A DNA stretch of 64,000 bases, from contig OY757012.1 of the NCBI GenBank assembly GCA_963580285.1, positions 172,567,994 to 172,631,993 of the forward strand, written 5' to 3'. The number at the start of each line of letters is the position of its first letter. Positions within the stretch are counted from its first letter, which is position 1. The notes below the pieces were generated by a model. The model saw only the letters and a program-made list of their open reading frames with translations, ran no database searches and was not told where the DNA came from. Both the position numbers and the translations under genes were made by a program. Positions 39,669-51,489 of this stretch are shown here, piece by piece. This DNA is from Lucinisca nassula (taxonomy: Eukaryota > Mollusca > Bivalvia > Lucinida > Lucinidae).

Positions 39669-40552
39669 TTAAGGGGTGGAATACCTTGCCTGTGTTTTCT
39701 TCTGACTGTTAATGTAACTATAGAAATTTCTGAGATTCGCCTTTACATCATCTACCAAGTTATTCACATATAAACCATGTTGTCGTTTAATTTCTGTCTT
39801 AATTTCCCTTCTCAAAGTTTCAAATTTCGATCGAAGTATACTGCCTTTTTTTTTTTTTTTTTGCTTTGGCATGAATTTTATTCCTTCTGTGGATCTTCCA
39901 CAGACATACATTCCAAAGACTCGAGGAAACCGTCCTGCTAGTTTTTGAGGGGTATGCTTATCAGTAGAATTCTGAATGAAGAATGTTATTAGATTAAAGT
40001 TCTCGCGAACAGATCGAGCATCTGAGTGGCCATTAAAATATTTTCCCTTGCAAATCTTAACGCATCCTCCCTCATAGCTTCGTAGTAACCATTCTGGTAT
40101 ATAAACACTTTTCTCCTACTTTTTTTTTTTTTTTGGGGGGGGGGGTTGGGGCTGGAATGTGGATCTTTAAAGATCCTGCAACAATGTCGTGATCACTAAG
40201 TTTGTCTGGAGAATGAATATCTTCAATCTGACCTGGTAAAGAGGTGATGATCAGGACTAAAGTATTCTGATCAAGAGTAGGGAAGTTGACCATTTATTCC
40301 AAGCCATGATCATCCATTATATCCAATAGTATTTGTCCTCAGCATTGTACCTGATTTGCTGAGTCTGTCGGGCCAAACATTTTCCCTATAGTTGAAGTCA
40401 CCTAGGATATGGACCGATGCAGTTTTTTTGCCTTTATGTTGGGACTTCATGTGATTAAGCTGTTCTCGAAACAACTGGAAGTCATCGAGTGTACCATCCG
40501 GTTTGCCACAAATGAGAAGTTTTGTTTGTGTTTTTGAATCGCTCTCGAACAC
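39669..40552 (-). pseudogene. Broken non-LTR retrotransposon (LINE) ORF2 fragment
   Basis: Three minus-strand frames lie in consistent order. 40552-40310 holds SVHILGDFNYRENVWPDRLS, the GDFN motif of an AP-type endonuclease. 40293-40072 holds DKLSDHDIVAGSLK, the SDH motif near that domain's end. 39911-39669 holds the linker toward RT (basic region, then NLRNFYSYINSQKKTQ). Frame changes and a T/G homopolymer (40124-40145) break the ORF. RT itself is missing. Likely a CR1/Jockey-type LINE; the clade is uncertain. Confidence 0.75.
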
Positions 40553-40587
40553 TCATTCCGGATGTTATCACGCACGAGAGAGAGGCA

Positions 40588-40748
40588 GTTATTTCTTACA
40601 TCACTTCTACCCATTTACACCTGGGTGGTGTTGGGCAGTGGCTTAACGTGTATTACCCAAGGACACACATCGGCTCCGGGGTCGAATTCGAACCCAAAAC
40701 CTCTCGATCATAAGTCGAACGCGCTTACCACTGAGCTATCGAGGCTGC
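40588..40748 (-). mobile_element. tRNA-derived SINE head
   Basis: On the minus strand: CTCGATAGCTCAGTGGTAAG (box A), GGTTTTGGGTTCGAATTCG (box B) and a body with GTGTCCTTGGGTAATACACG. This head differs from SINE D and from the copy at 5991. No tail was identified. Confidence 0.65.
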
Positions 40749-40976
40749 CTAAGTTTTATAGAGGCAATTCGGATTTAGTTTCAAATTTCAACGTTGAACT
40801 TATATCTCTTCTACAACAAGGTCTATCGGAACTTGTATTTTATGGTGACTTGATATATAAATTCAGAAAAATATATATTTGCAATGACTTCAGTATCCAA
40901 TTTTGTAAAATCATTGTTCGATATAAAAGGATTTGATACAACATGCTTGTTATATGACAGACTCCATGCATGGCAG

Positions 40977-43900
40977 GGCTCGACAAAGTTAGCAGGATGG
41001 CAGGACAGCAGGATGAAACATGTTAAGTTAGCAGGATGGCAGGACTGCAGGATGAAACATTAAGTTAGCAGGATGGCAGGACAGCAGGATGAAACATAAT
41101 AAGTGAACAGTATGGCAGGACAGCAGGATGAAATATTAAGTCAGCAGGATGGCAGGACAGCAGGATGAAACTAATAATTTAGGCGGATGGAAGAATAGCA
41201 GGATGAGAACTTGTTCTGAATTTCAAAATATATACAACAATGTAATTGGCACCTATAGCTATGTTAGAAACTAGAAATCAAATTTAGTCCCTTCCCGTCT
41301 TTAAAGCGTACGGCCGCGAAAACCCAATTTTCGTCCTGCCACAAATTCACCCAGATGAAAAATTGTTTCAAATCACTAAACTTTTACCATCATGTTGTAG
41401 GCAACAAAAATCTATGTAAGAAAGTGAAAATTATATTTGGCTCCTATCAGCGTTTAAAGCGTACGGCCGTGAAAAATCAATTTTCATCCTGCTGGAAGTG
41501 CAACACCGATTTTCATCCTGCTGAACCTGTCAAGTTAGCAGGATGGCAGCACAGCAGGATGAGAAATTCTTCTGAATTTCAAAATAATTACCACCATGTT
41601 GTAGGCATCTAAAAACTATGTAAGAAACTAGAAATCAAATTTAGCCCTTTCCCGTCTTTAAAGCGTACGGCCGCAAAACCCAATTTTCGTTCTGCCACAA
41701 ATACACCCAGATGAAAAGTTGTTTCAAATTACAAAACATTTACCATCATGTTGTAGGCAACAAAAATCTATGTAAGAAAGTGAAAATTAAATTTGGCTCC
41801 TATCAGCGTTTAAAGCGTACAGCCGTGAGAACTCAATTTTCATCCTGCTGGAATTGCAACACAATTTTCATCCTGCTGAACCTGTCAAGTTAGCAGGATG
41901 GCAGCACAGCAGGATGAGAAATTCTTCTGAATTTCAAAATAAATACCACCATGTTGTAGGCATCTAAAAACTATGTAAGAAACTAGAAATCAAATTTAGC
42001 CCTTTCCCGTCTTTAAGGCGTACGGCCGCGAAAACCTATTTTTCGTCCTGCCACAAATACACCCAGATGAAAAATTGTTTCAAATCACATAACATTTACC
42101 GTCATGTTGTAGGCAACAAAAATCTATGATAGAAAGTGAAAATTAAATTTGGCTCCTATCAGCGTTTAAAGCGTACAGCCGTGAAAACTCAATTTTCATC
42201 CTGCTGGAAATGCAACATCAATTTTCATCCTGCTGAACCTGTCAAGTTAGCAGGATGGCAGCACAGCAGGATGAGAAATTCTTCTGAATTTCAAAATATT
42301 TACCACCATGTTGTAGGCATCTAAAAACTATGTAAGAAACTAGAAATCAAATTAAGCCCTTTCCCGTCTTTAAAGAGTACGGCCGCGAAAACCCATTTTT
42401 CGTCCTGCCACAAATTCACCCAGATGAAAAATTGTTTCAAATCACAAAACATTTACCATCATGTTGTAGGCAACAAAAATCTATGTAAGAAAGTGAAAAT
42501 TAAATTTGGCTCCTATAAGCGTTTAAAGCGTACGGCCGTGAAAACTCAGTTTTCATCCTGCTGGAAATGCAACATCAATTTTCATCCTGCTGAACCTGTC
42601 AAGTTAGCAGGATGGCAGCACAGCAGGATGAGAAATTCTTCTGAATTTCAAAATATTTACCACCATGTTGTAGGCATCTAAAAACTCTGTAAGAAACTAG
42701 AAATCAAATTTAGCCCTTTCCCGTCTTTAAACCGTACGGCCGCGAAAACCCATTTTTCGTCCTGCCACAAATACAACCAGATGAAAAATTGTTTCAAATC
42801 ACAAAACATTTACCGTCATGTTGTAGGCAACAAAAATCTATGTAAGAAAGTGAAAATTAAATTTGGCTCCTATCAGCGTTTAAAGCGTACAGCCGTGAAA
42901 ACTCAATTTTCATCCTGCTGGAAATGCAACATCAATTGTCATCATGCTGAACCTGTCAAGTTAGCAGGATGGCAGCACAGCAGGATGAGAAATTATTCTG
43001 AATTTCAAAATATTTACCACCATGTTGTAGGCATCTAAAAACTATGTAAGAAACTAGAAATCAAATTTAGCCCTTTCCCGTCTTTAAAGCGTACGGCCGC
43101 GAAAACCTATTTTTCGTCCTGCCACAAATTCACCCAGATGAAAAATTGTTTCAAATCACAAAACATTTACCATCATGTTGTAGGCAACAAAAATCAATGT
43201 AAAAAAGTGAAAATTAAATTTGGCTCCTGTCAGCGTTTAAAACGTACAGCCGTGAAAACTCAATTTTCATCCTGCTGGAAATGCAACATCAATTTTCATC
43301 CTGCTGAACCTGTCAAGTTAGCAGGATGGCAGCACAGCAGGATGAGAAATTCTTCTGAATTTCAAAATATTTACCACCATGTTGTAGGCATCTAAAAACT
43401 ATGTAAGAAACTAGAAATCAAATTTAGCCCTTTCCCGTCTTTAAAGCGTACGGCCGCGAAAACCCATTTTTCGTCCTGCCAAAAATACACCCAGATGAAA
43501 AATTGTTTCAAATCACAAAACATTTACCATCATGTCGTATGCAACAAAAATCTATGTAAGAAAGTGAAAATTAAATTTGGCTCCTATTAGAGTTTAAAGC
43601 GTACGGCCGTGAAAACTCAATTTTCATCCTGCTGGAAATGCAACATCAATTTTCATCCTGCTGAACCTGTCAAGTTAGCAGGATGGCAGCACAGCAGGAT
43701 GAGAAATTCTTCTGAATTTCAAAATATTTACCACCATGTTGTAGGCATCTAAAAACTATGTAAGAAACTAGAAATCAAATTTAGCCCTTTCCCGTCTTTA
43801 AAGCGTACGGCCGCGAAAACCTATTTTTCCTCCTGCCACAAATTCACCCAGATGAAAAATTGTTTCAAATCACAAAACATTTACCATCATGTTGTAGGCA

Positions 43901-45245
43901 ACACAAATCTATGTAAAAAAGTGAAAATTAAATTTGGCTCCTGTCAGCGTTTAAAACGTACAGCCGTGAAAACTCAATTTTCATCCTGCTGGAAATGCAA
44001 CATCAATTTTCATCCTGCTGAACCTGTCAAGTTAGCAGGATGGCAGCACAGCAGGATGAGAAATTCTTCTGAATTTCAAAATATTTACCACCATGTTGTA
44101 GGCATCTAAAAACTATGTAAGAAACTAGAAATCAAATTTAGCCCCTTCCCGTCTTTAAAGCGTACGGCCGCGAAAACCCATTTTTCGTCCTGCCACAAAT
44201 ACACCCAGATGAAAAATTGTTTCAAATCACAAAACATTTACCATCATGTTGTAGGCAACAAAAATCTATGTAAGAAAGTGAAAATTAAATTTGGCTCCTG
44301 TCAGCGTTTAAAACGTACAGCCGTGAAAACTCAATTTTCATCCTGCTGGAAATGCAACATCAATTTTCATCCTGCTGAACCTGTCAAGTTAGCAGGATGG
44401 CAGCACAGCAGGATGAGAAATTCTTCTGAATTTCAAAATATTTACCACCATGTTGAAGGCATCTAAAAACTATGTAAGAAACTAGAAATCAAATTTAGCC
44501 CTTTCCCGTTTTTAAAGCGTACGGCCGCGAAAACCCATTTTTCGTCCTGCCATAAATACCCCCAGATGAAAAATTGTTACAAATCACAAAACATTTACCG
44601 TCATGTTGTAGGCAACAAAAATCTATGTAAGAAAGTGAAAATTAAATTTGGCTCCTATAAGCGTTTAAAGCGTACAGCCGTGAAAACTCAATTTTCATCC
44701 TGCTGGAAATGCAACATCAATTTTCATCCTGCTGAACCTGTCAAGTTAGCAGGATGGCAGCACAGCAGAATGAGAAATTCTTCTGAATTTCAAAACATTT
44801 ACCACCATGTTGTAGGCAACTAAAAACTATGTAAGAAACTAGAAATCAAATTTAGCCCTTTCCCGTCTTTAAAGCGTACGGCCGCGAAAACCCATTTTTC
44901 GTCCTGCCACAAATATACCCAGATGAAAAATTTTTTCAAATCACAAAACATTTACCATCATGTTGTAGGCAACAAAAATCTATGTAAGAAAGTGAAAATT
45001 AAATTTGGCTCCTATTAGCGTTTAAAGCGTACGGCCGTGAAGACTCAATTTTCATCCTGCTGAACCTGTCAAGTTAGCAGGATGGCAGCACAGCAGGATG
45101 AGAAATTCTTCTGAATTTCAAAATATTTAACACCATGTTGTAGGCAACAAAAATCTATGTAAGAAAATAGAAATTAAATTTGGCTCCTATCAGCGTTTAA
45201 AGCGTACGACTGTGAAAACACAATCTTCTTCCTGCTGTTATGCAA
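40977..45245 (+). repeat. Left arm: 357-bp tandem array
   Basis: It begins with about five short units of AGTTAGCAGGATGGCAGGAC / AGCAGGATGAAACAT. About eleven 357-bp units follow (starts near 41355, 41711, 42067, 42424, 42781, 43138 and so on). Each unit is a dimer of two related halves of about 180 bp: one has TGTAGGCAACAAAAATCTATG and AAGCGTACAGCCGTGAAAAC; the other has TGTAGGCATCTAAAAACTATG and AAGCGTACGGCCGCGAAAAC. Because 357 is a multiple of three, an 85-codon frame recurs in most units; this does not by itself show coding. Confidence 0.92.
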
Positions 45246-45554
45246 CATTATTAAACGTTTTTTTAATCATATGACGTTGTTGATAAGCAGTGGATAACGT
45301 CGTGTAATAAAAATCGTATGACCACACGTGTAATAACACTTTGGCGGGATTAAGTAACGTCATGTCGACGTCCATGTCAACCATGCATTTTTTTTTTCAA
45401 ATTGTCAGATAAAAAGGCGATAAAATCCAATTTAAAGTGGTCATATGATAAACAGAATCTTTCACTCGTGGTCATTTCATATGAAATTTATGAAACTCGC
45501 CAAAGGCTCGTTTCATAAATTTCAAATGAAATGACCACGAGTGAAAAATCGTCT
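45246..45554. mobile_element. Palindromic MITE-like sequence at the loop edge
   Basis: A long inverted repeat at 45462-45546 has arms TTTCACTCGTGGTCATTTCA and TGAAATGACCACGAGTGAAA around a CGCCAAAGGCTCG loop. The left flank (45260-45460) is rich in GTCATATGA-type motifs. Confidence 0.6.
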
Positions 45555-46436
45555 ATACCCGACATTGAGATGAAATGACATCTCAAGCCCTGTCGCCCAA
45601 TGAAACCAATAGGGTTTATGAGCATGGACAGCCCGATTTGCACAGCTTTGCCTGGACAGGCTTAGATCCTCTAAGTAGTTTACTAGTACTCGTGCGTGGT
45701 AAGTTCCAGCTCTGCGTGGAAGCATCATGCAGCCCGACCCATCTTTTCTTTAAGCCCCAATGGGGACGTAAAACTTTAAATAAAATCACATTTGTTGTAA
45801 AGCAAACTCAGTCACTAAATCCGTTTAGGCTTGTGAAAAAGTTGGCAAAAAGAAAGAAAAATGATGTGTATCAGCGTATGTAAACATAATGATGCATAAG
45901 AAATAAAAAGTCGCCCCGCCCATAGGGGCTTGAAGAAATATATGGGCTGCATGATGCTTCCACGCAGAGCTGAATCCGGCCCACACTCTAGTACTGGTAA
46001 ACCGCTTAGAGGAACTAAGCCTGTCCAGGAACCGCGGTGATAGACGGACTGTCCATGCTAATAAACCCTATTGGTGGGGACGTTAAACCTCAAATCAAAC
46101 AAACAAAGAAATAAAAAGCAATAAGTAGAGGTAAAAAATAAAAAAAAAAACATGGAAAAATCAAGACTCGAACACGGGTCGCTAGCGTGAGAGCGTGAGA
46201 GTCGACGCGGTTGCTTATCGCGCCATAACACCTTTCAATTATATTAATTAAAAATGTCTGTGGTGATTATTTTATTTTAGGTTTAACTTTCAAGTCGACA
46301 GTGTAATGGTTATTTTGGAGACGTTGCTTCCCATTTTGACGGACTTTTACCCGGCATTGAGATGAAATGACATCTCAAGCCCTGCCGCCCAATGAAACCA
46401 ATATGGTTTTTAAACATGGACGGGCCGACACGCACA
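45555..46436. mobile_element. Three partial SINE C copies
   Basis: 45555-45765 is reverse and lacks its tail. 45913-46108 is forward and has lost about 110 bp internally (CCCTATTGGTGGGGACG joins body to tail). 46270-46436 is reverse and lacks its head. A tRNA-like stretch (46150-46232, with CGAACACGGGTCGCTAGCG) lies between the last two. Confidence 0.7.
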
Positions 46437-46983
46437 GATGACAAATTTTTTTTTATTTTTATTATTTATTTATTTTATTATTGTCGTTTTTTTTGGCTGT
46501 TATTTATTTATTTATTTTATTTTATATATTTATTTATTTATTTTTTGCGGGCTATCTCATTAGGAAAGTGTTGTCGCCCTTGCTTCGCCACTTAGATGCC
46601 CAATGACCGCATCAAAGAGTTTAAATCCCCTTAAACATGTGACACATATAAGGGGCCCCGTGGGGAAGTCTTAGAACCATCTCTTCGAGGATGTTATAAA
46701 GAGCATTAACAGTTTTATTTTTGAAAGCAAAAACAAATATTGGGGTGCTCCTTAGAACCGCCTCATTGGGGCAGTTCAAAAGAGCACCCGTAATATGTTT
46801 GCTTTAAAATATTGACTGGGGGTAATTATTAGAACCATATTATCGAGGCATTTCTAACGAGACCCAACAGTCAATATTTGGGGCAGAAATAAGGAAAATT
46901 TCATTTTTTTTTTTTTCTTAAATCTTTTTTTTTTTTAGTGTTAAAGTTTTCAAATATATTTAAATAGACGTGTTTTGGTAATG
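46437..46983. mobile_element. Simple AT sequence and a worn family A MITE
   Basis: 46445-46545 is TTTA/T-rich simple sequence. From about 46739 to 46983 a decayed family A copy is visible: two palindrome remnants (GAACCGCCTCATTGGGGCAG; then GAACCATATTATCGAGGC) and the end GACGTGTTTTGGTAATG. Confidence 0.55.
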
Positions 46984-46985
46984 TG

Positions 46986-47177
46986 CTCGACACTGAGATG
47001 ACTTCTCAAGCCCTGCCGCCAAATGAAACCAATATGGCTTTTATGCATGGACGGTCCGACTCGCACCACTTTCCTGGGCAGGCTTAGGACCTCATAGTAG
47101 TTTACCAGTAGTCTCAGCTCTGCGTGGAACTATCATGCAACCCAATCTATTTCATCAAGCCCCGAAGGGCGTGGGCC
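46986..47177 (-). mobile_element. SINE C, tail missing
   Basis: ACACTGAGATGACTTCTCAAG through TCATCAAGCCCCGAAGGGCG in reverse order. It directly abuts the end of the worn MITE. Confidence 0.65.
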
Positions 47178-47370
47178 AACAGGCCTATGTAATAATTCAA
47201 TGCGTACCCAAATGTATATCAAGAAATTAAATGGTCAAAACCAGCTTGTGTCCCTGTACCCTTTGAATGAATGGTCCCGCACTTTCGGTATTGGGATATA
47301 TTGCAAATATATCTCTCCCAATGGAAGTGTCTTTGAGATAGTTTCGTTCAAATTCTTAAACCTGCATTTT

Positions 47371-49420
47371 TAGCTCACCTGGGCCGAAGGCCCCAAGGGA
47401 GCTTATAGAATAGTGGGTCGTCCGTCGTCCGTCCGTCCGTCGTCCATCCGTCCACACTTTTGAGCAGCTATATACCTGCAGCCTGCAGGCTAATCTCAAT
47501 CAGTTCTCGTCTGTAGCATGCCTCTGGTGGGGCATTATGGCATAAGCTTTCTTTCATCTCGCACGAAAACTTTAGTTGCTATGGCAACCACAAGGTCCCA
47601 TAGACATACAATGGTAAAATGCTTGTCATCACCGTAGCGCCTTCAGTTTTGATCGAATCTTTCTGAAACTTATATGTAAGGTGGCTTGGGATAAAATCTC
47701 AGATGAGTTCGAAAACCAGCCAAGTTGGCCCATTTATCATAGAGTTATGTCCCTTTGATTGCTGAAAATGCCGATTTTTGACCTTGTCATCACCGTAGCC
47801 CCTTCAGTTTTGATCGGATCTTTCTGCAACTTATGCGTATGGTGGCCTGGGATAAAATCTTGAAAGTGTTCGAAAACCAGCCAACTCGACCTATTTTTCA
47901 TAGAGTAACGTCCCTTTGATTGCTGAAAATGCCGATTTTTGACCTTGTCATCACCGTAGCCCTTTCAGTTTTCATCGGACCTTTCTGAAACTTATATGTA
48001 AAGTGGCTGGGGATAAACCCTCGGATGAGTTCAAATATCGGCTAAGTTGGCCCATTTATCATAGAGTTACGTCCCTTTGATTGCTGAAATGTCGATTTTT
48101 GACCTGTCTATCACCGTAGTCCCTTGAGTTTTGATTGGATCTTTTTGAAACTTATATGTAAGGTGGCTGGGGATGAAACCTCGGATGAATTCGTAAACCG
48201 GCCAAGTTGGCCCATTTATCATAGAGTTATGTCCCTTTGATGGCTGAAAATGTAGATTTTTGACCTTGTCATCACCGTAGCCCCTTCAGTTGTAATCGGA
48301 TCTTTCTGAAACTTATATGTGAGGTGGCTGGGGATAAAACTTTGGATGTGTTCGAATACAGGTCAAGTTGGCCCATTTATCATAGAGTTACGTCCCTTTG
48401 ATTGCTGAAAATGTCGACTTGTGACTTTGTCATCACCGTAGCCTCTTCAGTTTTGATAGGATCTTTCTGAAACTTATGTGTAAGGTGGCTAGGGATAAAA
48501 TCTCGGACGAGTTCGAAAACTGGCCAAGGCGGACCATTTTTTATAGAGTTATGTCCCTTTCATGGCAGAAAAAGTAGATTTTCGCCCTTGTCATCACCGT
48601 AGCCTCTTCAGTTTTGATCGGATCTTTCTGAAACTTATATGTCAGGTGGCTGAGGATAAAACCTCGGATGAGCTCGAATACTGGCCAAGTCGGCACATTT
48701 ATCATAGAATTACGTGCCTTTGATTGCTGAAAATGCCTATTTTCGACCTTGACATCACTGCTGCCCCTTCTGTTTTGATCGGATCTTCATGAAACCATTT
48801 ATCATAGAGTTACATCCCTTCGATTGCTGAAAATGCTAAATATTGACCTTGTCATCACCATAGCTCCTACAGTTTTGATCAGATCTTCCTGAAACTTATA
48901 TGTAAGGTGGGTGGGAATAAAACCTCGGATGAGCTCGAATACTGGCCAAGTCGGCACATTTATCATAGAATTACGTGCCTTTGATTGCTGAAAATGCCTA
49001 TTTTCGACCTTGTCATCACTGCTGCCCCTTCTGTTTTGATCGGATCTTCATGAAACTTACAAACAAGTAATTCAGGCAGAAAAGCTCGGAGGAGTTTGAA
49101 AACTCTTGAGTTCTTTTATCATAGAGTAACATTCCTTTGATTGCAGCAGTTAATTGCTTATTTTTGAAATTGTCATCACCCCAGCCCCTTCAGTTTATAC
49201 CGGAGCTTCTTAGCAAGTCAGGAATAAAAGCTTGAATGAGTTTGAAAACCGTGAGGTCAGCCTATATATCATAGAGTTACATTCTACTTGATTTGCAGAA
49301 AATGCTGACCCCGTCGTCACCTTGTCCTCCCATAATTCCTTCAGTTAAGTTTGGCACTTCCTGAAACTTTGAATCTGTCAGCTCAGGTGAGCGATACAGG
49401 ACCATCTTGGTCCTCTTGTT
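47371..49420 (+). mobile_element. Element K3: GCTCACCTG-ended transposon with tandem array
   Basis: Starts TAGCTCACCTGGGCCGAAGG with a hairpin (GGGCCGAAGGCCC) and a GTCGTCCGTCCGTCCGTCG block. Ends CAGGTGAGCGATACAGGACC, hairpin ACCATCTTGGT, then CCTCTTGTTTG. The interior is about ten units of a 160-bp repeat. Confidence 0.75.
47620..49370. repeat. Tandem array, about 160-bp unit
   Basis: Units share CATCACCGTAGCCCCTTCAG, TTTTGATCGGATCTTTCTGA, TTATATGTAAGGTGGCTGGG and TTATCATAGAGTTACGTCCC. Starts fall near 47628, 47788, 47948, 48109, 48271, 48431 and 48591. Divergence and deletions increase toward the 3' end. Confidence 0.88.
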
Positions 49421-49794
49421 TGTTTCTCTGATTGGGTTTCTTTTCAGTTACTTTGTGAACTTGTAGCATGTCTTTCTTGTTTTCTGTTTCCTCTTAAAAA
49501 TTAAGTAATTAAATGAATAATTGAATAAGTAAAAATATAAATATCAAGAATTAAATGAACAAAAGTGAACAAATAGCTAAAAAAAAAAGTTGGTTGATTG
49601 GCAAATAAATGAAAAAAAGTAAATAATATAATATTATAAAAGAGCAAACTGAATAAATGAAATCATAAAGCTAATATAATAAATTTATAATCCATAAGTA
49701 CAGATAAATGCATCTAAATAAAGATAAAATAAATAATGCAGTAATGCAGAAGACAGGAATGTCATGCTACAAACCCCTGAATTCTGATACTTAG
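49421..49794. other. AT-rich unassigned sequence
   Basis: Strongly A/T-rich with AATAAATGAA-type short words. No gene or shared repeat. Confidence 0.4.
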
Positions 49795-50260
49795 CTCGCC
49801 TGAGCCGAAGGCACCGGGGGGGGGGGGGGGGGGCTTTTGTGATCATGATCAGTCACCTTCCGTCGACATCCGTCTAAAGGTCCGTACTTCCGTCCGTCCA
49901 CAATTTCTTTAATAATAAGAGATCTCCTTCTAAACCGCTCAACAGATTTTGACCCAAATTGGCTGAAATGATCCTTGGGTAGTCCTCTCTGACTTGTTTA
50001 AAGAATTCCATTCTATGCAGAACTCTGGATGCCATGGCAACCAAAAGGGGAAAATTAGGGAAAAAAACTTCGTTTGAAACCAGAAGGCCTAGGTCTTTGA
50101 TATTTGATATGAAGCTTCATCTAGTGGACCTCTACCAAGATTGTACAAATTATTATCTCTTCCTACGTGAAGGAAGGCACCATAGGAGGAATGTGTATTC
50201 CTACCTGGCCATTTGGGGGCCCGAGACAACTTGCGCCGATCTCGTTAGCGACGTAGTTAG

Positions 50261-50556
50261 TTTTGTTTGTTTGATTTGAGGTTTAACGTCCCCGTCAACA
50301 CTGTAAAGGTTATTTTGGAGACGTTGCTTCCAATTTTGTTGGACTTTTACCCGACATTTAGATGAAATGACATCTCAAGCCCTGTCGCCCAATGAAACCA
50401 ATAGGGTTTATTAGCATGGACCCTCGCCTCGCACCGCCTTTCCTGGACAGGCTTAGATCCTCTAAGAGGTTTACCAGTGCGGGCCGGATTCAGCTCTGCG
50501 TGGAAGCATCATGCAGCCTATATATTTCTTCAAGCCCCTATGGGCGGGGGCCGACA
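50261..50556 (-). mobile_element. SINE C, full length, with target duplication
   Basis: Reverse copy with ACGTAGTTAG on both sides (50251-50260 and 50557-50566). Head CAAGCCCCTATGGGCGGGGG and tail TTTGTTTGATTTGAGG are complete. Confidence 0.88.
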
Positions 50557-50986
50557 ACGTAGTTAGTACAAATTGATATAATCATGCAGGTCGCATACAA
50601 TCGCCCACCTGCGCACGTGCGCAGTCGAGCGCTCCAATGCGATTTTGTTTTTTATGTTTCATATTTACAGTTAAAATGTTTGAATTCGTTTTTTGGGAGA
50701 AAACTCTTCTTCTTCTATCTCCAGGTTTTTTAATCTCTCTTTTTTTCTATACTATCTTCTCTACTGTATTCTTACCCTCCATGCGTCCGTCCGTCCGTAA
50801 ACAATTTCTTCAAACAACATCTCTTAAACCAGTGATCGGATTTTGACAAAATTTCACTGAAATGATCCTTAGGTGGTCCCCTTTCAATGTTGTTCAAATG
50901 GTTTCGGTCCGTTGCACATCTAGGTCACAGGAGCCAAAAATAGATTTTTTTTCACCGAAAAGTTAAAAACTCTTCTTCTCTGAAAC

Positions 50987-51279
50987 CCCCGCCCATAGGG
51001 GCTTGAAGAAATATATGGGCTGCATGATGCTTACACGCAGAGCTGAATCCGGCCCGCACACTAGTACTGGTAAACCGCTTAGAGGATCTAAGCCTGTCCA
51101 GGAACCGCGGTGCGAGGCGGACCGTCCATGCTAATAAACCCTATTGGTTTCATTGGGCGACAGGGCTTGAGATGTCATTTCATCTCAATGTCGGGTAAAA
51201 GTCCCACAAAATTGAAAGCAACGTCTCCAATATGACCTTTACAGTGTTGACGGGGACGTTAAACCTCAAATCAAACAAA
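50987..51279 (+). mobile_element. SINE C, full length, with 13-bp target duplication
   Basis: A forward 293-bp copy from CCCCGCCCATAGGGGC to CAAATCAAACAAA, inserted in a K4 repeat unit. TCTTCTCTGAAAC occurs immediately before and after (50974-50986 and 51280-51292). This copy fixes both ends of the family most precisely. Confidence 0.92.
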
Positions 51280-51489
51280 TCTTCTCTGAAACCACAAAGC
51301 CTATGTCTATGATATTTGGTTTGAAGCTTCATCTAGTGGAACCCCACAAGATTGTTCAAATTATAGTTCTGGGACCAAAAATGCCCCCGCCCTGGGCCCT
51401 TTGGTTTTACATAGGATTATATAGGGAGCATCTTTAAAAATCTTCTTCTCTGAAACCACAAGGCCCAAGTCTTTGATATTTGGTAAAAA

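Larger units (their letters stand above)
49795..51489 (+). mobile_element. Decayed K-type element (K4) with two SINE C insertions
   Basis: Starts TTAGCTCGCCTGAGCCGAAGG with a G-run (49817-49832) and CGTCCGTCCACAATTTC. A second GTCCGTCCGTCCGTAAACAA block lies at 50785, followed by repeat units with TTCTTCTCTGAAACC and CTTTGATATTTGG like those of K2. The right end is lost where the foldback arm begins, so arm and K4 are recombined or truncated against each other. Confidence 0.55.
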
